Assembly (NCBI GenBank): GCA_035063785.1
Contig: JAPSFS010000004.1
Coordinates: 124,001-188,000, forward strand
Direction: 5' to 3'
From: Comamonas_C sp026954015
GTDB taxonomy: Bacteria > Pseudomonadota > Gammaproteobacteria > Burkholderiales > Burkholderiaceae_C
Length of the DNA stretch: 64,000 nt
Both the position numbers and the translations under genes were made by a program. A model generated the notes under the pieces. It did not search any database, was not told the DNA's origin, and worked only from the letters and a program-made list of their open reading frames with translations. Every line of letters starts with the position of its first letter. The stretch's first letter is position 1. Positions 25,533 through 34,322 of this stretch are shown piece after piece.

Positions 25533-26935
25533 CACCCCGGATTCATGATGCCCTGCGGATCGAGCGCCTGCTTGATCGCGCGCATCATGGTGAGGGCCAC
25601 GGGCGGCTCGTAGCGCTGCAGCTCATGCACCTTGAGCTGGCCCACGCCATGTTCGGCCGAGAACGAGCCGCCGAACTGCGCCACGGCGTCGTAAACGAGC
25701 TGGTTCACGCGCGGCTCCTGCTCGCGCAGGAAGGCCTTGCCCTCGCCGCCCTCGGGCGCCTGCACGTTGTAGTGCAGGTTGCCGTCGCCCAGGTGGCCGA
25801 AGTTCACCAGCCGCACGCCGGGGATTTCGCGCGCCAGCAGCGCGTCCGTGTGCTCGACGAAGGCGGGGATGCGCGAGGCCGCGACGGAAATGTCGTGCTT
25901 GATGTTCAGGCCCTCTTCGGCCTGCGCCAGCGGAATGCTCTCGCGGATGTGCCAGAGCTCGTGCGCCTGCGCCAGGCTCTCGGCGACCACGGCGTCGAGC
26001 ACGCAGCCGTCTTCCAGCGCCGCCTCCAGCAGGTGCTCGAAGCGCGCGCGCGCATGCGCCTCGCTTTCGCTGTCGGCGTTTTCGAGCAGCACGCAGTAGG
26101 GCGCGCCCTCCATGCCCGCGAAGGGCACGCGCAGCTGAGGCATGTGCCGCACCACCAGCGAGAGCGCGAACTGCCCCATGACCTCGAAGCCCGTGAGCGA
26201 GGCGCCCAGGTGCTGGTGCGCCAGGCCCAGCAGCCGCACCGCAGCGGCCATCGAGGGCACGGCGGCCCAGGCGGTGAGATCGGCCACGGGCTTGGGAAAG
26301 AGCTTCATCGTCGCGGCGGTGATCACGCCCAGTGTCCCCTCGCTGCCGATGAAGAGATGGCGCAGGTCGTAGCCGGTGTTGTCCTTGCGCAGGCCGCTGA
26401 GGCCGTTCCAGACCTCGCCCCGCGGCGTGACCACTTCGAGGCCCAGACACAGCTCGCGCGTGTTGCCGTAGCGCACCACCTGCGTGCCCCCCGCGTTGGT
26501 GCCGAGGTTGCCGCCTATGGTGCAACTGCCTTCGGCCGCGAGCGAGAGGGGGAACAGCAGCCCCTCCTGGTCCGCATAGTCCTGCAGCGCCTGCAGGATG
26601 CAGCCGGCCTCCACCGTCACGGTGAGGTTGTCGCGGTCGATGGCGCGGATGCGGTTCATGCGCGCCAGGCTCAGGACGATCTGGCTGCCGCTGTCGTCCG
26701 GCGTGGCGCCCACGGAAAGACCGGTATTGCCTCCCTGCGGGATCAGCACGGTGCCCGTGGCGGCACAGGCGCGCACCACGGAGGCCACTTCGTCGGTAGA
26801 GGCGGGGCGCACCACGGCCAAGGCTTTGCCTTGGCGCCGGCCGCGCCAGTCGCGCTCCCAGGCGGTGAGGTCGCCCTCGGTCAGCACGTGGTCGGCGCCG
26901 ACGGCGGCGCGCAGGGTATCCAGCAATTCAGTCAT
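25517..26935 (-). CDS. FAD-linked oxidase, D-2-hydroxyacid dehydrogenase type
   Basis: Flavoprotein of 472 residues of the GlcD/D-lactate/D-2-hydroxyglutarate dehydrogenase group, which oxidises a D-2-hydroxy acid and passes electrons on. The PCMH FAD-binding domain is clear: LIPQGGNTGLSVGATPD, EGSCTIGGNLGTNAGGTQVVRYG, RKDNTGYDLRHLFIGSEGTLG. The C-terminal cap carries FGHLGDGNLHYNVQ and FSAEHGVGQLK. No GlcE/GlcF partners lie nearby, which favours a stand-alone D-2-hydroxyglutarate or D-lactate dehydrogenase. The start overlaps the DUF2069 gene by eight bases, and the stop codon lies in a family-1 repeat. Confidence 0.88.
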   Translation of the reverse strand: MTELLDTLRAAVGADHVLTEGDLTAWERDWRGRRQGKALAVVRPASTDEVASVVRACAATGTVLIPQGGNTGLSVGATPDDSGSQIVLSLARMNRIRAIDRDNLTVTVEAGCILQALQDYADQEGLLFPLSLAAEGSCTIGGNLGTNAGGTQVVRYGNTRELCLGLEVVTPRGEVWNGLSGLRKDNTGYDLRHLFIGSEGTLGVITAATMKLFPKPVADLTAWAAVPSMAAAVRLLGLAHQHLGASLTGFEVMGQFALSLVVRHMPQLRVPFAGMEGAPYCVLLENADSESEAHARARFEHLLEAALEDGCVLDAVVAESLAQAHELWHIRESIPLAQAEEGLNIKHDISVAASRIPAFVEHTDALLAREIPGVRLVNFGHLGDGNLHYNVQAPEGGEGKAFLREQEPRVNQLVYDAVAQFGGSFSAEHGVGQLKVHELQRYEPPVALTMMRAIKQALDPQGIMNPGCILEK

Positions 26936-27332
26936 GTTCGGTGGCAGGAAGACGGGCCGCGCGCTGGCGCAGCCGGATGTGCAGCACGCAGGCCGCGAAG
27001 AGCAGCAGGCTGAGCATGATTTCAGCCAGCGCCAGCCAGCGGCTGGGGGCCGGGTCGCTCCAGGCGCGCACCACGCCTTCGGTAAAGTACAGCCACACCA
27101 GCAGGCTGAGCCAGCGGTAGGTATACATGCGGCGCTTGAGCAGGCCCGCGACCGGCAGCGCCAGCGGCAGCGCCTTGAGCGCGATCCACGAGCCGCCGGG
27201 TCGCAGCGGCGCGAGCCACAGCTCCCACGCCAGGCACAGCAGCAGCAGTGCGAACAAGCTCGCGAGCGCGCACTGCTGGCTCAGGGCCACGGCAGCGGTC
27301 GGGCGGGCGGGTAGGGCGGCAGCGGTCGGCAT
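26928..27332 (-). CDS. DUF2069 family membrane protein
   Basis: 134 residues with about four hydrophobic segments. The motif LLKRRMYTYRWLSLLVWLYF and the following EGVVRAWSD are typical of the DUF2069 family, found in many beta- and gammaproteobacteria and without a known function. It is upstream of and overlaps the FAD oxidase gene by eight bases, so the two are probably translationally coupled. It is divergent from yihY, with 28 bp between starts. Confidence 0.8.
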   Translation of the reverse strand: MPTAAALPARPTAAVALSQQCALASLFALLLLCLAWELWLAPLRPGGSWIALKALPLALPVAGLLKRRMYTYRWLSLLVWLYFTEGVVRAWSDPAPSRWLALAEIMLSLLLFAACVLHIRLRQRAARLPATEHD

Positions 27333-27360
27333 GGCGGGCGGAATCTGGGATCATACGGTG

Positions 27361-28677
27361 ATGCAATGGACTGCCCAACGTCTGCAGCGGCTGCTGCGCC
27401 GGTTCCTGCAATTCCCCTGGCTGGGTGTGGCACGGCTGCTGGTGCAGCGCTACCGCGAAGACCGCCTGGGCCAGACCGCCGCGAGCCTGACCTTCACCAC
27501 GCTGCTTGCGCTCGTGCCGTTCGTGACGGTGGCGCTCGCCATCTTTTCGGTCTTTCCGATCTTCGGCGAGATGCAGGAGGTGCTGCAGCACTGGCTCTCG
27601 CAGAGCCTGTTCCCCGAGACCATCTCCAAGCCGGTGCTGGGCTACCTCACACAGTTCGCGGCCAAGGCGAGCCGCCTGGGCGCGGTGGGCTTTTCGTTCC
27701 TCATCGTCACGGCGCTCGCGCTCATCCTCACGATCGATCGCACGCTCAACACCATCTGGCGCGTGCCGCGGCTGCGCCCGCTGGGCCAGCGCGTGCTGAT
27801 CTACTGGGCCTCGATCACGCTCGGGCCGCTGGTGCTCGCGGGCGGGCTGGTGCTCACGAGCTCGGTGGCGTCGGCCGCGTCGCACAGCCTCAAGGGCACG
27901 CTGCCGGGCGGCGCGCGCATGCTGTTCGGTGCGATCGAGTTCGTGGTGATGGCGGGCGGCATGTCGGCGCTGTACCACTACGTGCCCAACACGCCGGTGC
28001 GCTGGCGCCATGCGCTTGCGGGCGGCGCGTTCGTCGCGCTCGGCGTATCGCTTGCGAAGAAGGGGCTGGCGCTGTACCTCGCGTCGGTGCCCACCTATTC
28101 GGTGATCTACGGTACGTTTGCCACGTTGCCCATCCTGCTGCTGTGGGTGTATGTGGCGTGGCTCATCGTGCTGCTGGGCGCGGTGATTGCCGCTTACCTG
28201 CCGCGTCTGCGTCACGCGCTGGCCCGGCACGACGAACCTGCGCGCGCGCCGTTCGACCTGGCGGTGCAGGTGCTGCAGCAACTGCACGCAGCGCAGGGCC
28301 GCGCGCACAAGGGCCTCACCGCCGCGCAACTGGCCCGCGTGCTGCACGTGGGCGAGCCGCAGCTTGCGCCCGCGCTGCAGGCGCTGCTGCAGCTCGACTG
28401 GGTAGCGCAGATCAACGAGGTGGCCGCGGGCGCGCGTGATCTGTCGGATGCACGGCACATCCTGCTCGCCGACCCGGCTACCACGCCGATGCAGCCGCTC
28501 GTGCGCCGCCTGCTGATCGAGCGCACGCCCGAGCTGGAGCGTTTCTGGGGCAATACGGGGCTGGAAGTGCTCAAGCTGGCCGACGTGCTGGTGCGCGCCG
28601 ACAAGGCCGCGCCAGCCGGCGCACGGCAGGAATGCGACGACCGCGTCGATGTCGCCGTACTTGCCAGGCCACGATGA
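27361..28677 (+). CDS. YihY/virulence factor BrkB family membrane protein
   Basis: 438 residues: a six-helix YihY domain (residues about 20-285) with the start motif RYREDRLGQTAASLTFTTLL and later FATLPILLLWVYVAWLIVLLGAV, then a soluble C-terminal region (about 285-438) that resembles a winged-helix/regulatory tail seen in longer homologues. The family is often mislabelled ribonuclease BN; its function is not settled. The ATG at 27361 was chosen, as the frame upstream overlaps DUF2069. Its stop overlaps the ATG of the following decayed cyclase gene (ATGA). A segment of this gene (28024-28140) reappears in degraded form near 29850. Confidence 0.85.
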   Translation: MQWTAQRLQRLLRRFLQFPWLGVARLLVQRYREDRLGQTAASLTFTTLLALVPFVTVALAIFSVFPIFGEMQEVLQHWLSQSLFPETISKPVLGYLTQFAAKASRLGAVGFSFLIVTALALILTIDRTLNTIWRVPRLRPLGQRVLIYWASITLGPLVLAGGLVLTSSVASAASHSLKGTLPGGARMLFGAIEFVVMAGGMSALYHYVPNTPVRWRHALAGGAFVALGVSLAKKGLALYLASVPTYSVIYGTFATLPILLLWVYVAWLIVLLGAVIAAYLPRLRHALARHDEPARAPFDLAVQVLQQLHAAQGRAHKGLTAAQLARVLHVGEPQLAPALQALLQLDWVAQINEVAAGARDLSDARHILLADPATTPMQPLVRRLLIERTPELERFWGNTGLEVLKLADVLVRADKAAPAGARQECDDRVDVAVLARPR

Positions 28678-29895
28678 AGACGCCGGTCGCCCTTGCTCGC
28701 GCACTGCGGCGTTGGTCTGAAGAAGACCGCCGCGTGAAGCGCGCCGCATTGCAACGCAACCAGAAGGTCGCCTGGATGGCGGCGTAGTGTGTGCTGGCCG
28801 TCAATCTGTTGAACGTGCTGGTCTTCTCTCTCGTGCAGTTCGACAGCGCGCCGCAGGCGCAGTGGGCGCGGCGCATCGCGCTGGCGCATGGCGCGATGGC
28901 GGTGGTGATGCTCGTGTTCGCCGGATGGGCCCGGCGGGCGCTTGCGGTGCCCGGGTTGTCGTTGAGCGGGCGTTGGCTGGCGCCGGTCGCCAGCGTGCTG
29001 GCGCTGGGCTGGTCGCTGGTGCTCGTCTACATCGATCAGGCGGTGGGCATGGGCGTGAACGCCCACATCGTGGCAAGCGTCGGCGCCGCCATCATCTTTT
29101 TGTTTGACTGACGCTGGGTGCTGGCGCTGCAGGAGGCTGCGTGGTTCGGGGTGATGTGGGTGCTGCGGCTTGGCGCGCCGAATTCTTCCTGGCTGGCCAG
29201 CGGACGCATGAACGCCGTCAGCGCCTTCATCGTCGCGGTGTTCGTCGGCTGCACGCTGTGGCGCCGGTTCGTGCAGACCGAATTGCTGCAGCAGGCGCTG
29301 GCCGAAAGCAACGCACGACTGCTCCGGCTGGCGGTGCAGGATCCGCTGACCGGCCTGCTCAATCGCCGGGAATTCATGCGGCAGGCCGAGATGGAGCAGG
29401 CACGCGCCGCGCGCCTGGGCGTGGCGATGTCGATCGCTGATGATCGACCTGGACCACTTCAAGGCCGTCAATGACGAGTTTGGCCACCCGGTTGGGGATC
29501 GCGTGCTGTGCGCGGTGTCGGAGCACATGAAGTGCAGCCTGCGCCGGACCGATGTGCTGGCGCGCCTGGGCGGCGAGGAATTTGCCGTGCTGCTGCCGCA
29601 CACCGCGGCGGACGCCGCGTACCTGCTCGCCGAAAAATTGCGCCAGTCTCTGGCCGCATTGCGCGTCGAGGGTTTGCCCAGACCGGTCACCTGCTCCGTC
29701 GGCGTGGCAAGCACCACCAGCCGCTGGTGCCCGGCGTCCGATGTACTGCTTTCCAGCGCGGATCGTGCGTTTTACGAGGCCAAGAACAGCGGGCGCCACC
29801 GGACGGTGATCCATGCCCTGCCGGTCAGTGGAGTCGCACCATTGCCGGAGGCGAGTTCGTCGCATTCGGCGTGTCGCTTGCGTAGAAGGGATTGA
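28674..29895 (+). pseudogene. Disrupted membrane GGDEF diguanylate cyclase
   Basis: A cyclase gene broken at three places. It starts with an ATG overlapping the yihY stop and reads MKTPVALARALRRWSEEDRR, then hits TAG at 28785-28787. The same frame resumes with a multi-helix membrane region, is stopped again by TGA at 29109-29111, resumes once more to a coiled linker QALAESNARLLRLAVQDPLTGLLNRREF, and shifts frame near 29436 where GATGAT looks duplicated. The +1 frame then continues MIDLDHFKAVNDEFGHP and ARLGGEEFAVLLP, with an intact signature. With three lesions a sequencing error is unlikely; the gene is most probably dead. Confidence 0.85.
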
Positions 29896-29975
29896 CGCCG
29901 AACCTCGCGCTCGCGCCCACCTTCTGCGGGTGACCTGCGGCGGCTTTGACACGCTGCCCGCCCTGCTCGTGAGCC
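29819..29975 (+). pseudogene. Degraded internal fragment of a second yihY-like gene
   Basis: DNA at 29850-29889 matches 28024-28063 of the upstream yihY at 35 of 40 positions, and the similarity continues with small gaps to about 29975. In the matching frame it reads AGGEFVAFGVSLA, a stop, then KGLTPNLALAPTF, against AGGAFVALGVSLAKKGLALYLASVPTY in yihY. It begins about where the decayed cyclase ends. It is a remnant of a duplicated or separately acquired yihY copy with no function expected. Confidence 0.7.
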
Positions 29976-30140
29976 CGGCCGTCGCTCTGATGCGACCCTT
30001 GTGCGCGGTGTGATGCGCACTTGCGCGTGGACTTCACTCATGCCGATGGAGACTCCAGGACGCTGTGCATGACCTCTCCTGCCTGCAAGAGTGCCCAGCT
30101 TCTACGGGAGATATGACCACATGGGATGCGACATGTAATC

Positions 30141-31133
30141 TCAATCATTAGCACTCTGGATTTTTTTTGGGCGAGCAATAACTCTGACCGAATAATACTT
30201 TTCGGGTCTCGAAGCGAACATCGATCTGAGGATGAGTTTCCAGGCTCGGATTTTATAATGTGGCTCTTTCTCTGGTGTATCACTTGCCTTGTGTAGAACA
30301 TTCCAGACTTTTTTCTCATGGGCTAACCAGGAATTCGAAAATTGATGTATGAAACCGCTATGCCTGGTTTCCAAAATTTCACAATTGTTGTCCATCAGCA
30401 ATTTCTTCAAACTATTCCCGGTGAAATAATTGAGGTGTCTTGGGATGTCAGAAAATGGCCATCCTCCCATTTGCTCTTTGAACCCCAGGCTTTGATGGTT
30501 CGGCACTTCTATGACCAGGTAGCCGCCCTGCTTCAAGATTGCTCGTGCATTCAATACCGCTGCACGAATGTCTAGACAGTGTTCCAATACGTGAGAAATC
30601 AATACAACGTCATACTTATTTTTGGTTATTTCTTGAGGTAAAAGTTCAGCGGTCCCGTCGTAGACCGTCAGCCCTTGCCGTCGGGAGGTGCTTAACGCTT
30701 CCTTGTCTGGCTCCACTCCTGTTACTTCGAATCCTTCTGCCTGGAATCGCAGCAGATTGGAGCCGTTGCCGCAACCGATTTCGAGGATTGATGCTCCGCT
30801 TCTACGCAGAGATCGGAAATATTCGTCATTGTCTCGCCGGTCTTCGTTGTCGATGCGCCAGGCAGCATGTATCCGTGCACGATCAAAGAATGATTGGGTG
30901 GCCGTGTTGTCAGTGGCTTCCGCGGTGTGTGTATAATATTCTATTTTATAGAATTCTGAAATTTCATCCCTGGAAGGACGCGGAAACAAGAACCCGAAAT
31001 TGCACGGAGCGCACCAGTATATTTTATATGGGTTGCTATTTTTTGGTCTGGCATGATCACATGGTACTTCGAACAGGAAATTCCCGTTTTGCCCACAAAT
31101 GGGGCATGTTGGGGTGTCTTCCGTTTTTGACAT
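30141..31133 (-). CDS. Class I SAM-dependent methyltransferase with zinc-ribbon N-terminus
   Basis: 330 residues. The N-terminus has a likely zinc-binding pair of CxxC motifs, TCPICG and WCAPCNFGF, as seen in sugar or small-molecule methyltransferases of polysaccharide clusters. The SAM site is SILEIGCGNGSNLLRF, followed by VTGVEPDKEAL and the post-motif HVLEHCLDIRAAV. The acceptor is unknown. The DNA is far more AT-rich than its surroundings, with many A/T-ending codons, which points to acquisition by horizontal transfer. It stands on the same strand as the GMC oxidoreductase gene, 167 bp downstream of it, and next to decayed sequence. Confidence 0.82.
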   Translation of the reverse strand: MSKTEDTPTCPICGQNGNFLFEVPCDHARPKNSNPYKIYWCAPCNFGFLFPRPSRDEISEFYKIEYYTHTAEATDNTATQSFFDRARIHAAWRIDNEDRRDNDEYFRSLRRSGASILEIGCGNGSNLLRFQAEGFEVTGVEPDKEALSTSRRQGLTVYDGTAELLPQEITKNKYDVVLISHVLEHCLDIRAAVLNARAILKQGGYLVIEVPNHQSLGFKEQMGGWPFSDIPRHLNYFTGNSLKKLLMDNNCEILETRHSGFIHQFSNSWLAHEKKVWNVLHKASDTPEKEPHYKIRAWKLILRSMFASRPEKYYSVRVIARPKKIQSAND

Positions 31134-31300
31134 TATTTTCTACCGAAATTTTTGAGTGGATCGCGTTGATAAGATAAAACTATGTAGATGCCTCGGTGGA
31201 TTTGTCGCAATCCCTGTTTTCAAGGTCCCAACGGGCCGGAAGGCTGGCCCACGGACTGGTCTGCATCAGGCACAAAAATATTGTTGCTCAATAACGATGC

Positions 31301-32737
31301 CTACAGCGTGGATTGCAAGTGCTCTGACAACCTGAGCGCCAGCTGAAGGAGGGGCATGGTCGGGTTGCCGCCGCCGCCGGTGGGAAAAACGCTGCTCCCG
31401 GCGACATACAGGTTCCTGGTTCCAAACACCTTGAGATTCGTGTCGACGACGCCCCCCGCAGGCGTGGCCGACATGCGTGTGCCGCCCATGTGGTGGGCGT
31501 GCGGGCTCAAGGGAATGAACTCGTCGTCATTGTACATGTAGGGGTGCAGTTTGACGAGCCCCAGGCCGGAGCGGGCGAACGCCTTGGCGGCTTCCTTCCC
31601 TATGGTTCGGATGGTGCGTATGTCGTCGTCCGAGACGATCCAGTCGATGCGCGCCTTTTTCAAACCCAGGAAATCCGTTTGATCGGAGAGCGAAATACGG
31701 CTGCCGTTCTTGAGCGGTGCCTGTTCGAGCAGGGTGGTGATCACACCTTGGCCGGGGCAATTGATGGATTGGAGAAACTGGATTTTTTCCGTGATTTCCA
31801 TGCGGCACGCGAGCCCTTTGAGGAAGGTCTTGATTTTTGCCGTTCTTCCGTATGACTTGATTTCTTGCAGAACGCCGAAGGTAACGTTGCCGCGGCCTAT
31901 ATGCTGTTCTTCGACGAAAGCCGCACTGGTGAAATATCCGCCGGAATCCCAGTCCGATTCGCCGCGGAGGATGAACTTCCCCATTTCGACGTTCATGTGC
32001 TCCATGAACCCAACGCCAACCATGGCCTTCAGTTCGGCCAAGGACATCAGTGATGCGCTGTTCAGCAGCAGTCGCGAATTTTCTATGGCCCCCATTGCGA
32101 GCACGAACGTTTTTGCTTCGATAGCGCTTCTTTTCTTTTCGTAATCGCTGACGATGGCTTGCGTGACTGCGCCCGATGCGGGGTCAAAGGCCAGATCCAC
32201 GAGGTTGCAGTTCAGTACCAGCGTGATGTTGGCGTCCTGCTGGATCTCCTGGAGGTATTTGGTGGCAAACCGCGTGGGAGGGCTCAAGGCGTGTTCGTCG
32301 CTTTCGAATTCTCTGCCGGTAAATGGTCGCGTAGCGGTCTTGAAGAAGCCTGACTCCGGCAGGTCCACGATCTTCATGGCCTCGGGCAGGTAGTGGTTGA
32401 ATTCGTCGAACGTGATGGGCCAGCCGGGCAGGTCGCCGATGTGGTTGGGCTTGAAATCTTCGGGTACGAAGGGGCGGCAGCGTCCGCTCCAGTGGTTGGA
32501 GGTACCGCCGAAGTAGCGCAGCCTGGATAGTTCGGCGTACAGATTGCGACCGACGGACTCCGTCCGGTACAGTGATTGCGATTTTTCGGAAAATTCGAGG
32601 CCGCCTGCTTCGATCAATCCGATTTTCCGGCCGGTGGATTGCAGTTTGGTGGCCAGGGTGATGCCGGCGGGGCCCGCGCCGATGATGCAAATGTCGAACG
32701 CCGGCAGTTGGCGGGTTTTCGAGAAATCGATCAGCAT
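31301..32737 (-). CDS. GMC family oxidoreductase
   Basis: FAD enzyme of 478 residues in the glucose-methanol-choline group; members oxidise alcohols, sugars or sterol-like substrates. The dinucleotide fold is FDICIIGAGPAGITLATKL, the FAD-linked motif is RYFGGTSNHWSGRCRPF, and the C-terminal active-site region is AHHMGGTRMSATPAGGVV followed by NLYVAGSSVFPTGGGGNPT. It has no signal peptide of its own. The ATG at 32735-32737 lies two bases after the stop of a tiny Tat-signal gene, a layout like dehydrogenases whose small partner carries the export signal. It forms the end of the hpnCDE gene train. Confidence 0.85.
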   Translation of the reverse strand: MLIDFSKTRQLPAFDICIIGAGPAGITLATKLQSTGRKIGLIEAGGLEFSEKSQSLYRTESVGRNLYAELSRLRYFGGTSNHWSGRCRPFVPEDFKPNHIGDLPGWPITFDEFNHYLPEAMKIVDLPESGFFKTATRPFTGREFESDEHALSPPTRFATKYLQEIQQDANITLVLNCNLVDLAFDPASGAVTQAIVSDYEKKRSAIEAKTFVLAMGAIENSRLLLNSASLMSLAELKAMVGVGFMEHMNVEMGKFILRGESDWDSGGYFTSAAFVEEQHIGRGNVTFGVLQEIKSYGRTAKIKTFLKGLACRMEITEKIQFLQSINCPGQGVITTLLEQAPLKNGSRISLSDQTDFLGLKKARIDWIVSDDDIRTIRTIGKEAAKAFARSGLGLVKLHPYMYNDDEFIPLSPHAHHMGGTRMSATPAGGVVDTNLKVFGTRNLYVAGSSVFPTGGGGNPTMPLLQLALRLSEHLQSTL

Positions 32738-32739
32738 CG

Positions 32740-32925
32740 TCAATCCCGGAAATACGACGTGGGCAGTACCCATCCGTCCAGCACGACGTATCCCTTGTCG
32801 GAATCCAGGTGGCGTAACGCAATACCGTGCTTGATGGTGACCGGTAGCGCGAAAGACAGCGACAGGCTTGCGAGTGTGAACAGCAAGGTCCGGCGTTTCG
32901 TTGCGGGGGTAGGTAGGTGCTTCAT
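32740..32925 (-). CDS. Tiny Tat-signal protein, possible GMC partner
   Basis: 61 residues: a basic N-terminus with TKRRTLLFTLASLSLSFALP, which looks like a twin-arginine or Sec signal, followed by about 35 residues containing LDGWVLPTSYFRD. No family was recognised with certainty. The two-base spacing to the GMC gene and 32-bp spacing after hpnE argue for cotranscription and a joint role with the GMC enzyme, perhaps helping its export. The known small subunits of GMC dehydrogenases are larger, so this is inference only. ATG at 32923-32925 was chosen over a start 12 codons upstream because it sits directly before the signal. Confidence 0.6.
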   Translation of the reverse strand: MKHLPTPATKRRTLLFTLASLSLSFALPVTIKHGIALRHLDSDKGYVVLDGWVLPTSYFRD

Positions 32926-32957
32926 GGCTATTCGATGCAACGTGGAGCGGATTGGCC

Positions 32958-34322
32958 TCATCTGCGGGGGGCGCTCGTCATGGGGCGGTCTGCGCCCCGG
33001 GTAATACCGCCTGCAGGGCGGTCCATCATATGCGCAGCGGTACCAGCGGCGTCTATGCCCGCGCGCACCGCGCCTTCGAGCGTCGCGGGGTAGGGCCCGG
33101 CCACGTAGTCAGCGCAGGCGTACAGCCCCGGCGCGATGGCGGGGGGCGGGCGCGTGAGGGCGGGGGTGCACAGGAAGGTGGCGCGGCGCTCGACGACGGT
33201 CTGCAGGGGCCGCAGCCCCGCGAGGCCGAGCTGTTCGCGGGCTTGCGCAACCACCTGGTCGGGCAGCACCTCGCGCTCGCCGGTGAAGGCGCTGACGACG
33301 AAGGCGAGGATGCCCGCCGGCCCCCCGAGCCGGCCGCGGTCGAAGACGAATTGCGCCGGGCGGGCGGGTGTGGCGCGCAGCGCCAGCATGGCGCGGGGCA
33401 GCAGCGGGCCCTGCGCGCCGGGCAGTTCGGCGTATACGGTGGCGATGGCGGCGTGGCGCAGGCGCGCGGCGGTGTCGGCCCAGGCGCCCAGCGCCGTGCG
33501 CAGGGTGGCGGGCGCGGCGGCTTCGGCGGCGAGCCGCGCGGCCTCGGTGCCGGGGCAGGCGAGCAGCACGGCATCGTAGGCCTCGCCGTCCACCTGCCAG
33601 CCGTCCGGCCCGTGGGCGAGCTGGCGCGCGCGCTGGCCCAGACGCACCGCGTGGCCGCGCTGCGCGAGCCAGGCCAGCGCAGGCTCGGGCAGCAGCGCAC
33701 CCAGTGGCACCCGCGGCAGCAGCAGGTGTGAGCCGCCGCGCCCGGCGAACATGCTGTCGCGCAGCACGGTGAGGAAGACCTGGCCGCTGGCCTCATGGGG
33801 CTGGGTGTTGAGCGCGGAGACGCACAGCGGCGCGATGAAACCCTCCACGAGGCGCGCGCTCAGGCCCGCGCAGACTTCGGCGACGGTGGCGGCGGGCGCG
33901 CAGCGAAACCCGCTGGCGCGCCAGCGCGCGGCGCGCGCGAGCAGCGCGGCCTTGTCACGCCAGGGCCAGCCGCGCGCGCGGGCGATGCCCACGAGCGCGT
34001 CCCAGGGCGGCGCGAGGTCGGGCAGGGCGATGCCGTCGCCGTCGGGGTACACGAGCGCGAGCGGCTCGCGGTGCAGCGCGGCAGCCGGGTCCACGCCCAC
34101 AAGGCGCATGAGCCGCAGGCATGCGGCATAGGCGCCGATGAGGATGTGCTGGCCGTTGTCCAGGCGGGCGGTGCTGCCGTCGGCGCGCGTGGCCTGCACG
34201 GTGCGGGCGCGCCCGCCGGGGGCGCGGCCCGCCTCGATCAGCGTGATGTGGTGGCCGTCCTGCGCGGCCTGCAGCGCCGCCGCGCAGCCCGCCCAGCCCG
34301 CGCCGACGACGCAGACCTTCAC
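32958..34322 (-). CDS. hpnE: Hydroxysqualene dehydroxylase
   Basis: FAD enzyme of 454 residues that reduces hydroxysqualene to squalene, the last step of the HpnCDE route to the hopanoid precursor. The FAD site is KVCVVGAGWAGCAAALQA, then EAGRAPGGRARTV; the C-terminal FAD contact is GLYACADYVAGPYPATLEGAV. The start is GTG at 34320-34322, overlapping the hpnD stop as GTGA. The protein is slightly longer than usual because of an Arg/Pro-rich tail after AAGTAAHMM. It could be confused with phytoene desaturases, but the operon settles it. Confidence 0.92.
   Translation of the reverse strand: MKVCVVGAGWAGCAAALQAAQDGHHITLIEAGRAPGGRARTVQATRADGSTARLDNGQHILIGAYAACLRLMRLVGVDPAAALHREPLALVYPDGDGIALPDLAPPWDALVGIARARGWPWRDKAALLARAARWRASGFRCAPAATVAEVCAGLSARLVEGFIAPLCVSALNTQPHEASGQVFLTVLRDSMFAGRGGSHLLLPRVPLGALLPEPALAWLAQRGHAVRLGQRARQLAHGPDGWQVDGEAYDAVLLACPGTEAARLAAEAAAPATLRTALGAWADTAARLRHAAIATVYAELPGAQGPLLPRAMLALRATPARPAQFVFDRGRLGGPAGILAFVVSAFTGEREVLPDQVVAQAREQLGLAGLRPLQTVVERRATFLCTPALTRPPPAIAPGLYACADYVAGPYPATLEGAVRAGIDAAGTAAHMMDRPAGGITRGADRPMTSAPRR

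Noticed and set aside
28791..29474. Two short membrane-protein genes (28791-29111 and 29118-29474)
   Set aside because: They share one frame with the ATG at 28674, separated only by single stop codons, and lead into a GGDEF domain; they are pieces of one broken gene.
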